Shown here in pieces: positions 11,176 to 22,242 of a stretch of 64,000 nt of DNA. This DNA comes from Turbatrix aceti. Lineage: Eukaryota; Nematoda; Chromadorea; Rhabditida; Panagrolaimidae. Made by a program: the position numbers and the translations under genes. Under the pieces are notes generated by a model that was not told the origin of the DNA, made no database searches, and worked only from the letters and a program-made list of their open reading frames with translations. Positions within the stretch are counted from its first letter, which is position 1. Every line of letters starts with the position of its first letter. The stretch lies in assembly GCA_963969345.1 (NCBI GenBank), contig OZ017769.1, positions 5,397,725 through 5,461,724 of the forward strand, read 5' to 3'.

Positions 11176-14016
11176 ATGGCGGAGGAGCTGAATTGGCTGT
11201 CTTTGCCCGGGGCTACCCTCGAGGAAGTCAAGAGGAACACGTCGCTGAGCCAGTCCCTCGCCCGTATCATCCATATCGCGAAAGAAGCTGATGCCGAACT
11301 CACGACTCTTCCTGTTCTCGACAAATCTCGGGTATATTTTTTTTATTAAAAATAAAATAAAATAAAAAGGAGTTTGGATTTCAGTCGCTTCTTCTCTACC
11401 ACGTTGCCGCAAAGTTTAAACCCCAGACGTGGCCTCGCGTGCCTCTAGTCGCGCTGTACATCGTCAAGAGACTGCTGGGCAGCGACCAGCAGGTTGATGC
11501 TGCCCACGACTTTTTGCTGAAGCACGTCGGTGAAGAATTCGACGAGGGCCTGCTCAAGGAGGCCGCCGGTGTCGGAATCGTCGTCACGCCCGAGCAGATC
11601 GATGATGCAGTCCGCGCCGTCATTGATAGGCACCGAGAACAGATTTTGGATCAACGCTATGGATTCAACGTCGGTCAATTGATTCGTGGGTTTTTATGAC
11701 TTTGCAAATGTATTTTTAGGCTGGATTATTTTTTAGGCGAGGTCCGAGAGATCCATAAATGGGCGAATGGCGCTATTATCAAAACTCAAGTTGAAGCCCG
11801 GATTAGTGCTCTGCTAGGTCCTAAAACGCTCGAGGAACTCACTCCACAGGGAAAGAAGAAGGCTGCGAAGCAATCGGCTTCGTCTGCCGCCGCTCCTGCC
11901 AAGGCAAAAGCAAAGGCGAATGCCAAAGTCGAAGCTGTCGCCCCGGTCGAGGAGGAAGAATCGGCAGAGACGATTGAAGAACTGCTCCGAACCCGGGCTA
12001 GATTCCACAAGGTGGGCGAGAACTTTGTCACCGATGGCTACCCAATGGTGGCGAACACGAAGGAACTCCTGCGAAAGCACGTCGAAGCCGTCGGGGGCCG
12101 TGTCGTGACCCGTTTTCCACCCGAGCCCAATGGCGTTCTCCACATCGGACACGCCAAGGCCATCGGCATCAACTTTGGCTACGCCAACATGATGGGCGGT
12201 TCTTGCGTGCTTCGTTTTGACGATACCAATCCTGAAAAGGAGGAGGAACGGTTCTTCAAGGGCATTGAGGATGTTGTTTCCTGGCTGGGATACAAACCTG
12301 CAAAGATCACCCATTCTTCGGATTACTTCCACCGGCTTTACGACATTGCCGTCCAGCTTATCAAGGATAACCATGCCTACGTTTGTCACCAACGCGTCGA
12401 GGATATCCGCGGCTTTGAAGTCCAGGAATCCCCGTGGCGCAATCGGCCAGTGAAAGAATCCCTGCAGCTTTTTGAAGACATGAAGCACGGAAAGTTTGCT
12501 GCCGGCACCGCTACGCTGCGTCTGAAGGTCAAACTCGAGGAGGGCAAGGTGGATCCCGTCGCTTATCGCATCAAATACGTCCCCCACCCCAAGGCAGGCG
12601 ACGAGTGGTGCATCTATCCGACCTACGACTACACCCACTGCCTCTGCGACTCTTTTGAGAACATCACGCACAGCCTGTGCACGAAGGAGTTCCAGTCTCG
12701 TCGCAGCAGCTATTACTGGCTCTGCAACGTCGCCAACGTCTACTGCCCTGTCCAATGGGAGTATTCGCGGTTAAATGTCAATTATACGGTGGTTTCGAAG
12801 CGAAAGATCCTCAAACTCATCCAGAACAAGATTGTCGCGGATTACGATGATCCACGGCTCTTTACCCTCATTGCGCTTCGTCGCCGAGGAATTCCGAGCG
12901 AAGTCATAAAAACCTTCGTCGCGAAACTCGGGTTGACAGTTGCTCAGACGTCTGTGAATCCTGTTATGCTCGATGCCATTCTTCGGGATCACCTGAACGC
13001 CAACGCTCCTCGCACGATGGCTGTCCTGGATCCTATCAAGGTCATCATCGCGAACGCGGACTCTTTTTCGCTCCCGACGACTCTCAAAGTCCCGGATTTC
13101 CCGGCACAACCCGAAAACCCCGCTAGCCACAACGTGGCCGTCCGGCCGGTCGTCTACATCGAGCAGGACGACTTCCGCGAAGACGGCGTCAAGGTCAAGG
13201 GCTTCCGTCGCCTGACCAAGGATCAGGCCGTCGGACTCAAGTACCTTGGCATTGTCCTGCGATTCCAGTCACTTGTCAAGGTTTGTTTTTGTGATTTTTG
13301 GAGTGTATAATTTTTATGATTGCTTTAGGACGCGTCTGGCAAGGTGACGGAGATCACGGTGACGGCAGAGGCTCTGGGCGACAAGAACAAGCCGCCTGCC
13401 TTCATCCACTGGGTCGCCGATCCTCTCCCCGTCGAAGTCCGTCTCTACGACCGTCTCTTCCTTCACTCCAACCCAGAAGACCCAGTCGCCGTACCGGGTG
13501 GTTTCTTGACCGATTGCAATCCCAACTCGCTGGTTATCCATTACGGTGCTGTTGTTGACCGACACGTTGCCAAGGCTGCTGTCTACGACAGATTCCAGTT
13601 CGAGCGTGTCGGCTACTTTTCGGTAGATCCTGACAGCAAGGGATCAAAGGTGAGTTGCAGTTTTATTGTTCAGTAGCAGTGATGTGAAACTCGACGCGAA
13701 CCGATTTTTGGGTTTTTCAACTCAAATTTTTTCTTAATTGACGTATTTTTTTGCCCAAAAAAGGTATAAAAGGTTTTGCTGAAAGGTGTTAAAATTTAAG
13801 TATATTGAATTTTGAGTTTTCGGACCGAAAAACTGCTATTTATAAACCGCGTATCCGAAATTTTGGGTTTTTGTGTTGGGTTACCCGAATTTTCGGATAT
13901 CGGGTCGGGTACCCGAATGATCGAGTTTTTTTCGCTGTTGCTAATGATAACGGTATTCTTTGCAGCTCGTCTTCAACAGAACTGTGGCTCTCAGGGAAGA
14001 CGCCGGCAAAGTGTAA
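11176..14016 (+). CDS. QARS1: Glutaminyl-tRNA synthetase, cytosolic
   Basis: Class I aminoacyl-tRNA synthetase that charges tRNA-Gln with glutamine. ATG 11176 begins MAEELNWLSLPGATLEEV. The N-terminal YqeY-like non-specific RNA-binding domain covers roughly residues 1-180. A Lys/Ala-rich linker (AAPAKAKAKANAK) follows. The catalytic core shows FPPEPNGVLHIGHAKAIG (HIGH motif), RFDDTNPEKEEERF and the KMSKS-equivalent VVSKRKIL. The C-terminal anticodon-binding beta-barrels follow and the protein ends LREDAGKV. Introns lie at about 11334-11385, 11686-11736, 13279-13330 and 13650-13964; every join keeps phase. The last intron carries a palindromic repeat. Total length of about 800 aa is normal for animal QARS. 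Confidence 0.97.
13850..13925. repeat. Intronic palindromic repeat, CGGGT...ACCCG family, copy 2
   Basis: Lies in the last QARS intron. It contains CCGAAATTTTGGGTTT, GGGTTACCCGAATTTTCGG and CGGGTCGGGTACCCGAA. It resembles the COPA and Drosha intron copies. Confidence 0.6.
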
Positions 14017-14940
14017 CGACAGCCAGAGAATTCTAAATACGTTTCTTCCCGTGCTCCTTTGTTTGGCCCCGATCGTGACACGTTTTTTGTGACGTCGTCG
14101 CCTGTGATAAAGTTGATTTCCGTTTTGCTTCGGTCGCTGATAAGCAGGATTATGCATGCATGCCTTGCTCGATTTGCATGCTCTTTTGAGGCGTTCACTG
14201 TCGTCGCGGAGGGCACGAAGACGCTGCTGCCCGAATCAGAACCACTTGAAATGAGTGCTGCGGCGTTCGTATAAGGCAAAATGTTTTTTTCTGCGTTTTT
14301 GCAACGTGCCAATTAATGTTTTTGTTGTTTTCCTTGTCCTGCTCGTCGCTGCCGTCCAGCGCTCATAGCAGAGGCATTTTTAATCGCTTTGCCCCGAAAA
14401 GTTGACATCATGGGCGGCACGGCACCCCTGGTCGTCTGTCGCCGGCAAACGACCAGGGGATATCGTTGCTCCGCAATCTCGTCAACAAGTCACAGTTCCG
14501 CGAATAACAAGGTCGCTTTCTACGAATTTTTTTAAATTTATGACTTCTTGATGACTTTTTTTTTGGAATTTTAAAATTTTCATTTTGAGGATTTAAAATT
14601 TTTCCATTGGCGTTTACAAATTTAAAAACGTAAAATAGTTGTGCCGGGCAACGGTTCGCAAAAACCCATTCACCTTTCTGTCCTTGGCGCCGTCCGGTGT
14701 GGGCGCGGATTGCGTGTAGCCCAGGCCCTGGCAAATATGAAACGCGGTGACGTGCGATGAATGTTGTGTCGTGTCCGCTGGGAGGCGAGCAAAGTAGAGC
14801 GTTCGCAGCCCTTTTTTTGCAAGCAAAAGACGCATTCCTTTTTTGGGCATCATCGGGTACCTGCAGGTGTCCGTTATCATCCAAAACGACCTCGCTGGAG
14901 TTTTCAGTCTCGTAAGCCGCCCCGTTTCGCTTTCAGATCG
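14017..14940. other. Intergenic region, QARS 3' end to next gene
   Basis: No gene can be supported. Several minus-strand frames are open here (about 13941-14312 and 14614-14880), but they lack recognisable domains and overlap QARS or low-complexity AT-rich sequence. The region holds a short hairpin at 14425-14459 and presumably the promoter of the plus-strand gene starting at 14941. Confidence 0.4.
14425..14459. repeat. Perfect inverted repeat, 11-bp arms, 13-nt loop
   Basis: The arms CCCCTGGTCGT and ACGACCAGGGG are exact reverse complements. The site lies between QARS and the next gene. Confidence 0.8.
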
Positions 14941-16498
14941 ATGGAAGGCGACTCAGCTTTCATCAAGCAGATTCGCGACACGAATGATCGGGATTGGGTT
15001 GGTTTGCGGTCTGCCAGACGTTTTTGTATACTCTTTCCAGCTTGCAGCGCTGGGACCGAGTCACCGAAATCGCGCAACGACTCAACAACGAGGTCTCCGA
15101 GCTGAGAGCCCGCGTCGAGGCTCTCCAGAACGAGAATTCGCTTCTCAGGGCTTCTTCGCTCGACGAGGGCGCACTCGGTGTCGTCCTACGCGAGCGAGAC
15201 GAGCTCCGCACCGAGCTCGCCGAAGCCCGCTCGCAGAATCGCGCTCTGGAGTCCGACATCCGGGATCTCTGGGTGTCGAACGGCGAGTTGGAGGCCGCTA
15301 TGGCGAGTGCCAGTGAACAGCATCGACAGGAGCTTCAGTGCTTCGCGACGGTCAGCGAGGGCCTTCAGAGTGAACTTGACTCGCTCCAGGTCAGAAACAG
15401 GAGTCTGACGACCCAGCTCGGCGAGCTTCACACTCCTGACGCCAGTCGCGAGCCAGCCGCGTCTCCGGTAACCACCAAGCCTCCAGAAACCCCGGAAAGA
15501 AGTCTTCCGCCTGCCTACGACGTCGTGGAGCACAGCATCGTGGCCAAGGTTAGTCAAATGGCATTTCTGGGTTTTTACCAGGTTTTTCTGCAGGACGAAT
15601 CCGGGGACATGCTCTTCGACGTCCTGCCCGACCCCGACGACATTGAAGGAATCGTGCGGAGCTCGCTTGACGGCGCTATCGCCGTCCTCAGCCACCGCCT
15701 GGCTCCCGACTTTGCCCTTGAGCAGCGCTATCACCGGCTCCCGGACGGCGCCGTCATTGTAAGACTCATCGCGCATCGCACCGGTTCCCAGGTGCCCCAG
15801 GAACGGCCTGAGTTCATAGAAATGAATCCAGTACTTCTGACTCCCATTTCTGTGTCTCCTCTGCCGCCTCTCATTTCCCCGGTGGGCTCGTTGTCAGATG
15901 CGCCGCCGTCACCCGACATTCCGAGGAACGCCTTCAGCAAGCTTTCTGCTTTTGAGATCGTTACCGGCGAACTTTACAGTCGAAGTTTTGACCCCGTGAG
16001 TTTTACGCTCGGATTTTTACGCTTGTGAACGTTTATCATCTTTTTTTTTGTGTTTTCAGACATTTGCCCAGAGTTGTGAAGCCATGGACCGAGTAAAGTC
16101 CTACCTCCACCAGGAGCTCCGCATGTTCGCAGACGGACGCGGCAGCTTCGATGACAATCCTGAGCTCGCTGCGTGGCGTCTTTTCCAGATCTTCTACGAC
16201 GTCGCGTGCCAGCAGGCCAAGGACCAGAAGGGAATTTGCTTTAATCGCCAGCGCGGCACTTCCGAGTCACTCGAGCACACCTGCCCACCTGTTTTGGTGG
16301 CCTTTGTTCGAGGTGAGCCATGGCTCTGCAGAGTTGGACAAATTCTAGAATCTATCCTTTTTTTCAGACTGTCGGACGACATTCTGGGCAGACAGCGACT
16401 CAGATTGGATCCAGAGATTCGACAGTGCTCTCGCCGACTGGTTCAAGGAGTTGGACTGGAAAAAGAGCCGGAAAACAGCTGTGAACCGTTCGATTTAG
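14941..16498 (+). CDS. Coiled-coil protein of unrecognised family, sister of the next gene
   Basis: Exon 1 (14941-14998) starts MEGDSAFIKQIRDTNDRDW. The next exon (from about 15046) gives a long coiled coil, roughly residues 20-150 (ITEIAQRLNNEV-like heptads, LRARVEALQNENSLLR). A Pro/Ser/Thr-rich linker follows, then a globular C-terminal half with DGAVIVRLIAHRT and ELAAWRLFQIFYDVA, ending WFKELDWKKSRKTAVNRSI. A 45-nt intron near 15550-15594 is in frame without a stop; others lie near 15994-16060 and 16312-16366. No signal peptide or membrane segment is seen. The C-terminal half aligns with the protein encoded at 16927-17763. I do not recognise the family, and the function is unknown. Confidence 0.7.
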
Positions 16499-16926
16499 AC
16501 TTTGGCCTGTTTTTGTTAATTATAAATGTTCAAATTGCTGCTTAAAGGGTTTAGCATGCCACTTGGGCAGTTTCTGTTTTTGTTGACAAATTGCGACGAC
16601 GCATAACCCGTGTTTTTTCGGATGCGTGGGACACATCAACCCCCAAAATTAGCGATTGCTTGTTTTTCTGGGGTCTGGGAAAACCAACACCTTTAAAACA
16701 AAAGCAGACTTCCTCGTGGGACTTGCTCCCATCGATTACTCACACCACCACCACCTCGCCCCGCAGTGACTAACTGATAAGACAAAAAAGTCTCCGGACG
16801 TGTGCGCACTCGCAAACAATCACTCGCCCTCGGGTCTCGTTTTTTTGTTGCATTTCCAAACTTTAGTTCACCTGTCACCTGTTTTTAAGCTTCCTGAATT
16901 TTTGTTTTTGCTTACAACCAACAACC

Positions 16927-17763
16927 ATGACCGAGAACTTTGCGGACGTCGAATACGCGCTCAAGAGACACGTTTCCCGATGGCGCCGCGAGTTGGAAGG
17001 CATCTTGTCGGACTTTGACATTGAACCCGTGCTGAAGAGGCACGAACCCGGCAGCTACTCGATCAAGCTGGTCGTCAAGCACTGCTCCGTGACCGAAAGC
17101 GCTGCGACTGATCAAAACCCCAACCCGGAGGAAATCCGGGTGAGAGTTGTCCCTGCCTACAACGGCCGCGAGACCCCCAAAGTCCACACCCAGCCCTTCA
17201 CGGACGCGGACAGCATCGACAAAAGCGCTGAAACGTGCCCCGACGAGCCTTCCAGCTACGTGGTTGTCGCGGACACTCGTCAGCGCAAGTTCGACGCGGT
17301 TTGTCTTTTTTTTCCCGTTACAGTTTGAAAAAAGGGTTTTAGCAATCGGCGCGGGAGGAACAAGTGCGTCAGCGGTATTTGGAATGCGTCAAAAAGTCCG
17401 CCAGCGAGCAGCGACGTCCACCGGCCCCGAAGGACGCTGCGTGGGTGCTGTTTCGGACTATGCTGAAAGTTGTCGTCGCGGAAGACTATTCTGAAGAAGG
17501 AATCATGCTTACACATGCCAATAATGAGGAGGACAACAGTTTGAGCAACGAAAAAGTTGGCACCTTGCCAGAGAGCGTTTACGCTCTCATCCAAGGTGAG
17601 AGAAAAAAGTAATAGCGCCAGAAAATCATTCGTGCACCCGTTTTCAGAAGCTGTCGACGGCTTTTGGCTGGCAAAAGTCAATCAACGCGAACAAGTGCTC
17701 TGGAAAAACGCTGTCTTACAGATTTTTTCGCAGTGGTACGCGCAGTTGGTCGTTCTGCTCTGA
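16927..17763 (+). CDS. Unrecognised protein, sister of the upstream gene without the coiled coil
   Basis: ATG 16927 begins MTENFADVEYALKRHVSRW. Three exons are supported: 16927-17298, about 17343-17595 and about 17648-17763 (ends FSQWYAQLVVLL). The protein is about 250 aa. Residues 15-60 resemble the upstream protein (LKRHEPGSYSIKLVVKHCS against YHRLPDGAVIVRLIAHRTG). The last 90 residues also resemble it (DAAWVLFRTMLKVVV against ELAAWRLFQIFYDVA; then FW-x(n)-F-x-W in both). So the two genes look like an old tandem duplication in which this copy has no long N-terminal coiled coil. No enzyme motif is visible and it is probably soluble. Confidence 0.7.
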
Positions 17764-18073
17764 AGTTCCTGAATCAACGCTTTCGCGACCCCTACAGCTT
17801 CGTTTTTCAATGCACACCCCTGCCTTCTGAATCTCGCTCTCATGCGAGGTGAAACACCAGCACCAGCAATTCCATACATTCCCGGTGCACGTTTACGCTC
17901 GAATACAACAAACATAACCGCCCGGTTATGCAGATGCGATCGGCCCGCTCGCCAGCGCTTATCTCCCGTCGTTTATTACCATAAAGCGCCTTGCACTGCG
18001 GCTAAAGTGGAAAAGTTGGGATAGTGAGTCACAAACCTGAGCCCCGAGCTCGATCAAAAAGCGGGACCGAAGG

Positions 18074-20241
18074 TTAGACAGTGAATTTGATTCCACCCGA
18101 TTTTTCGCTCTCCGGAGAGCTCACCTTCCTCATGGCCAGGTCGGGGTCGTTGGCAGCATCTGCCACGGAGGGCGGCTTCGGCATGAGAGCCCACGGACGA
18201 GGCTCGGCCTCGGCGGTAAAGTTGAAGAAGATCGCGGATACAATTACCATCGCTGTCACCAGATAAAGAATTCGGGTCCATTGATCCTTGGTGTTGTCCG
18301 GGGCGAGGAATGCCACGATCATGGGCAGGATAAAGGCTACCAGCGACTGCAAAAACATGCAGACGGCGAGGATGAAGTGGCTGTGCAGCTGGGCGACCAT
18401 ATTCACGCTCTTGGACACACCGACCGCGTTCAGACCACAGAAAGCCGTCGCAAACGTGAAGAATATCTAAAAAAGAGTTACAACGCCGAAATTCAGTTGC
18501 AAGAACCCACCTGGATGAGCCAGGCGTAGGAAACCGGTAGGAGAGCCATCGTGATGAAGCACGCGGACATGGGAAACTGCGCGAGGCTGTTGAACATGAT
18601 GACTCTCTTTTTCTCACTGATTATCGTAAGCCGATCCGATATGGGCGCAGAGACAAGCTTGAACACAATCGACAGCACGTACGGCAGCGCGGCAGCCAAA
18701 CCCGTGCTCTTGACGTCGTAGTTGAGGACCTTGTTGAGGTAGGTCGGGCCGAACTGCATCATGAGCGCGAAGCCAAACATGCCACCGAAAGTCGAAACGA
18801 AGATGCCCCAGATCGAGAGATCCTGGAAGATCTCCTTGTACGGCACCGGCGGTCGTTGGCCATCGCTTCCGATTTGACTCGTTTTGCCAAACGAGAGCAC
18901 TCGTAGTTCTTTTGCACTTACGTTCCTGGAATTCAAAAGGTTACGTTAAGTTTAGGAGTTGGTGGTTTTGCAACGAAAGCACGCTTCTCACAACGAAAGC
19001 ACGCTTCTCGCAACAAAAGCACGCTTCTCACAACGAAAATAGATTGCATTGCGGTAGCATTTGCTTGTTTTGTTTTCCCTTTTAAATGCGCGTCTTCTCG
19101 CAACGAAAATTGCATTACGTAAAGTTGTTCGTTTTTTTGCCGTTTGCAAACAAACGTGAATTGCTCCTTACTTGTGCATGGTAGGTGAATCGCGGTAAAA
19201 GACGTAGAACGCGATGAATAGAATCAGGGTTAAGACCCCTTGCAGGTAGTAAACAGCAGGCCAGCCCAGCGGAGACGTGCACAATGCGCCTGCCACAGGC
19301 ATGGTGAACACAATTCCGAATTGGATGTGAAGCGAGAGCACTGCTATAGCCAGTGCCGTGTTTTTGCTCGATGCCCACTCATTTCCGATGGCCCCGAGCG
19401 AGGGGAGGGAGATCGAGAACGCAAATCCCTGCAGAATCCGCATTAGGAACACGTAGATGAATCCGAAGGGTGTGAGGGTCGGAATGAGCAGCGTAGAAGC
19501 CGCGGAGAGGAGGCCATAGCCCGTGAAGCTGTTCCTCACGCCGAATCGGGTCGTGAGGAATGGAATGACCGGTGTGCCAAAAATCTGGCCAATTGCCGTT
19601 GCCGAGAAAAGCCAACTTTTTTCTGACGCGGAAAAAAGAGGTTCTGCAATGCGTTAAATTTTTAAAATCATGTTTTAAAAAATATCGAGAATGTTTATTT
19701 GACCTCATTTGGTTTTTGTGTGATCATTGCATACTCCAAAAATCGTTTTCTTGCATAATCCGCCGCAGTTACGTGTTACGTGACTTTTTTGAGTCATCAA
19801 AAAAATCGAACTACAATGTCGTGTTACGGTTGGCGGAAACGCTACTATTTTTTTGTTTTAAAATTTTTTTGTTGTTGTATTTTGTTGTTGTTATTTTTTA
19901 AGAGCAACGGCTTTTTTCATGCGATTTCCCGGACTTCAGGGACGCCGAACGCCGATAAACCACGACTCACCTGGCTCAAGAATGGCAGAGCTGTTTGCAG
20001 GAGAAGTCCCATTGTCTATCACCGGATCCTTGAACATACAAATCACCGTGAAGTTGATGGCAATGGAATTCGACATCACCAGGGTCAAGCAAGCGATGCA
20101 GAGAATAAAAATGACGAATCGAGTGTAGTTGCCGCAAAAGCATCCTTCTTCGGCAGGCGAAGATTTCTTGCTCACAGTCCCGTTCATGTCGCCGCTGCGG
20201 TTCCAATGGTAGCATGCGAAAAACGGAGAATATAAATGCAC
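18074..20241 (-). CDS. SLC17-type major facilitator transporter
   Basis: Anion:cation symporter of the SLC17 group (sialin, vesicular glutamate or sodium-phosphate type); which substrate cannot be told. Four exons on the minus strand join in phase. The start is ATG 20241 or, more likely by Kozak context, ATG 20187 (MNGTVSKKSSPAEEG). The first helix is FVIFILCIACLTLVMSNSIA, followed by a loop with NGTSPANSS glycosylation sites. Exon 2 starts KSWLFSATAIGQIFGTP, a typical SLC17 run. Later runs include MRILQGFAFSISLPSLGAIG and LGWPAVYYLQGVLTL. About 12 helices and a cytosolic C-tail rich in Pro/Ser are present. Total length is about 500 aa. The intron at about 18930-19165 contains a 20-bp tandem repeat. 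Confidence 0.88.
18971..19038. repeat. Intronic minisatellite, 20-bp unit, about 3.4 copies
   Basis: The unit CAACGAAAGCACGCTTCTCA is repeated head to tail with one or two changes per copy. A further degenerate piece (CTTCTCGCAACGAAAATTG) occurs at about 19093. It lies in an SLC17-like gene intron. Confidence 0.85.
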
Positions 20242-20633
20242 GCGGTTCTCAGTTACATGAAATTCACATCAAAAGGCAAAACAAGCGGTCCTCCCTCAAA
20301 CCCGAACCAAAACATCACAAAGTGGTCTCTCGAACAAACGCAAAACGCTTTCATTAGTCAGCAGGGCTGACGAAGCAGCGGACCAGGCTGCTTATGCGAC
20401 GCAAGCAGCCTTGTCCGGTGGTTAGCCAAAGCACACCGGGGGTCGCCCAGGATTTTCTCGTGCCCAGGATCAATATGTATCAGAGAAAATTTCCTTTATG
20501 TCAGGTACACAAAAACCGAACTGGTGACGGCTTCACAAATCGTATCAGGTACATAACAGTCATCATTAACGGGGGGCGCAGCTTAGTTGAAGTCGACTTC
20601 TTGGAGACACATACATCTAACGAGTAACAAGGT

Positions 20634-22242
20634 TTACCTTCTCTTTTTGTCCGCTCCGAAGCAGTCGCCACCGACTCCAGCCAGCGTCTGGTAGTTGGGA
20701 TCGTTCGTGGCGGCGACTCCACCGGCCTTCGAAGGAACTTTCGGACCTCCACCGCCGCCTCCTTTCTTCTTATCAGCGCCGAAACAATCACCGCCGACGC
20801 CTGCCAGCGTCTGATAGTTAGGATCGTTGGTGCCGGCGACTCCACCGGGCTTGGCAGGAACTTTCGGACCTCCGCCTCCGCCGCCGCCTTTCTTCTTATC
20901 AGCGCCGAAGCAGTCGCCACCGACTCCAGCCAGCGTCTGATAGTTAGGATCGTTGGTGCCGGCAACTCCACCAGCGGTCGAAGGAACTTTCGGACCTCCG
21001 CCGCCGCCGCCTTTCTTCTTATCAGCGCCGAAGCAATCGCCGCCGACTCCAGCCAGCGTCTGGTAGTTGGGATCGTTCGTTCCGGCGACTCCACCGGCCT
21101 TCGAAGGGGCTTTGGGACCTCCGCCGCCGCCGCCGCCTTTCTTCTTATCAGCACCGAAACAATCACCGCCGACGCCTGCCAGCGTCTGATAGTTAGGATC
21201 GTTGGTGCCAGCAACTCCACCGTTCGAAGGGGCTTTGGGACCTCCGCCTCCGCCGCCTTTGTTCTTATCGGCACCGAAGCAATCACCTCCAACACCTGCC
21301 AGCGTCTGAAAAATGACAGGTAATTTTTCGGTTAAGTCAGATGATTATTAACCTGATAATTTGGATCGTGCGTAGCAGCCATTCCGCCTCCTCCAGGTGC
21401 CTTAGGGCCTCCGCCACCGCCACCACCGCCGCCAACAGCACCTTTATCGGCTCCGAAGCAATCGCCTCCGACGGCGGCAAGGGTTTGATAATTTGGATCG
21501 TGCGTAGCAGCCATTCCGCCTCCTCCAGGTGCCTTAGGGCCTCCGCCACCACCGCCACCGACAGCACCTTTATCGGCTCCAAAGCAATCGCCTCCGACGG
21601 CGGCAAGGGTTTGATAATTTGGATCGTGCGTAGCAGCCATTCCGCCTCCTCCAGGTGCCTTAGGGCCTCCACCACCACCGCCGCCGACGGCACCTTTGTC
21701 CGCTCCGAAGCAGTCGCCACCGACGGCGGCCAGAGTTTGGTAGTTAGGATCGTGAGTTCCTGCCATTCCACCGCCTGCAGGAGCCTGCGGACCTCCTGCC
21801 ATTCCACCGCCGCCGATGGGACCTTTGTTGGCTCCGAAGCAATCGCCGCCGATTCCAGCGAGTGTTTGGTAGTTGGGGTCGTTTGTGCCGACAACGGCGT
21901 GTTGTTGTGGCGCTCTTGGCAAGCTCATTGTGTTACCTTTATCGGGGGTAACTCCTGGGCTGAATGATTTATCGTTGTAGATTGCTGCTAGCTTCTGTAA
22001 TGAATTATATGAATTTATAGAATGGAAGCAGCACCTACCTTTTTGCAGCAAGATGCAAAGATAGAGGCAATCGGGCCACCTAGCAATATGACCGTGATGG
22101 TTGTCTGGGCCAGTATCAACCATGACCATGGTGCCGCAGTCGACAAGAAGACGTCAGTCATATCGCCTTCGATTTGACGGATGACGACGAGTTGCACATT
22201 CTTGTGCCGTGAAGAATGTGCGACTTGTCGCTCGGGCGTCAT
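20634..22242 (-). CDS. Membrane-anchored protein with ten Gly-rich DPNYQTLA repeats
   Basis: ATG 22242 begins MTPERQVAHSSRHKNVQLVV. A hydrophobic segment (WLILAQTTITVILLGGPIAS) ends in a CC pair, so a single-pass membrane anchor is likely. After an intron (about 21980-22038) the protein is almost wholly repeats of about 40 residues. The unit is T-N/H-DPNYQTLA-x-VGGDCFGADK, then a Gly-rich linker, then GPKAP and GGVAG. I count ten copies; an intron at about 21308-21352 splits the fifth. The first five copies carry GADKGAV-type linkers and the last five GADKKKGGGG-type linkers, so the array grew in two blocks. Each unit has one conserved Cys. The protein ends DKKRR. No family name is certain, and the function is unknown. 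Confidence 0.75.

Noticed and set aside
11814..12755. 313-codon open frame on the minus strand
   Set aside because: It is exactly antisense to the catalytic domain of QARS, where high GC at third positions suppresses stops on the other strand.
14614..14880. 88-codon minus-strand frame with a proper ATG between QARS and the next gene
   Set aside because: No family pattern; its tail is AT-rich and it sits in the likely promoter of the plus-strand gene. It remains possible but unsupported.
21337..21967. Alternative frames through the Gly-rich repeat array on both strands
   Set aside because: The repeat DNA keeps several frames open. Only the frame with DPNYQTLA units joins in phase to an exon with a membrane anchor and start codon.
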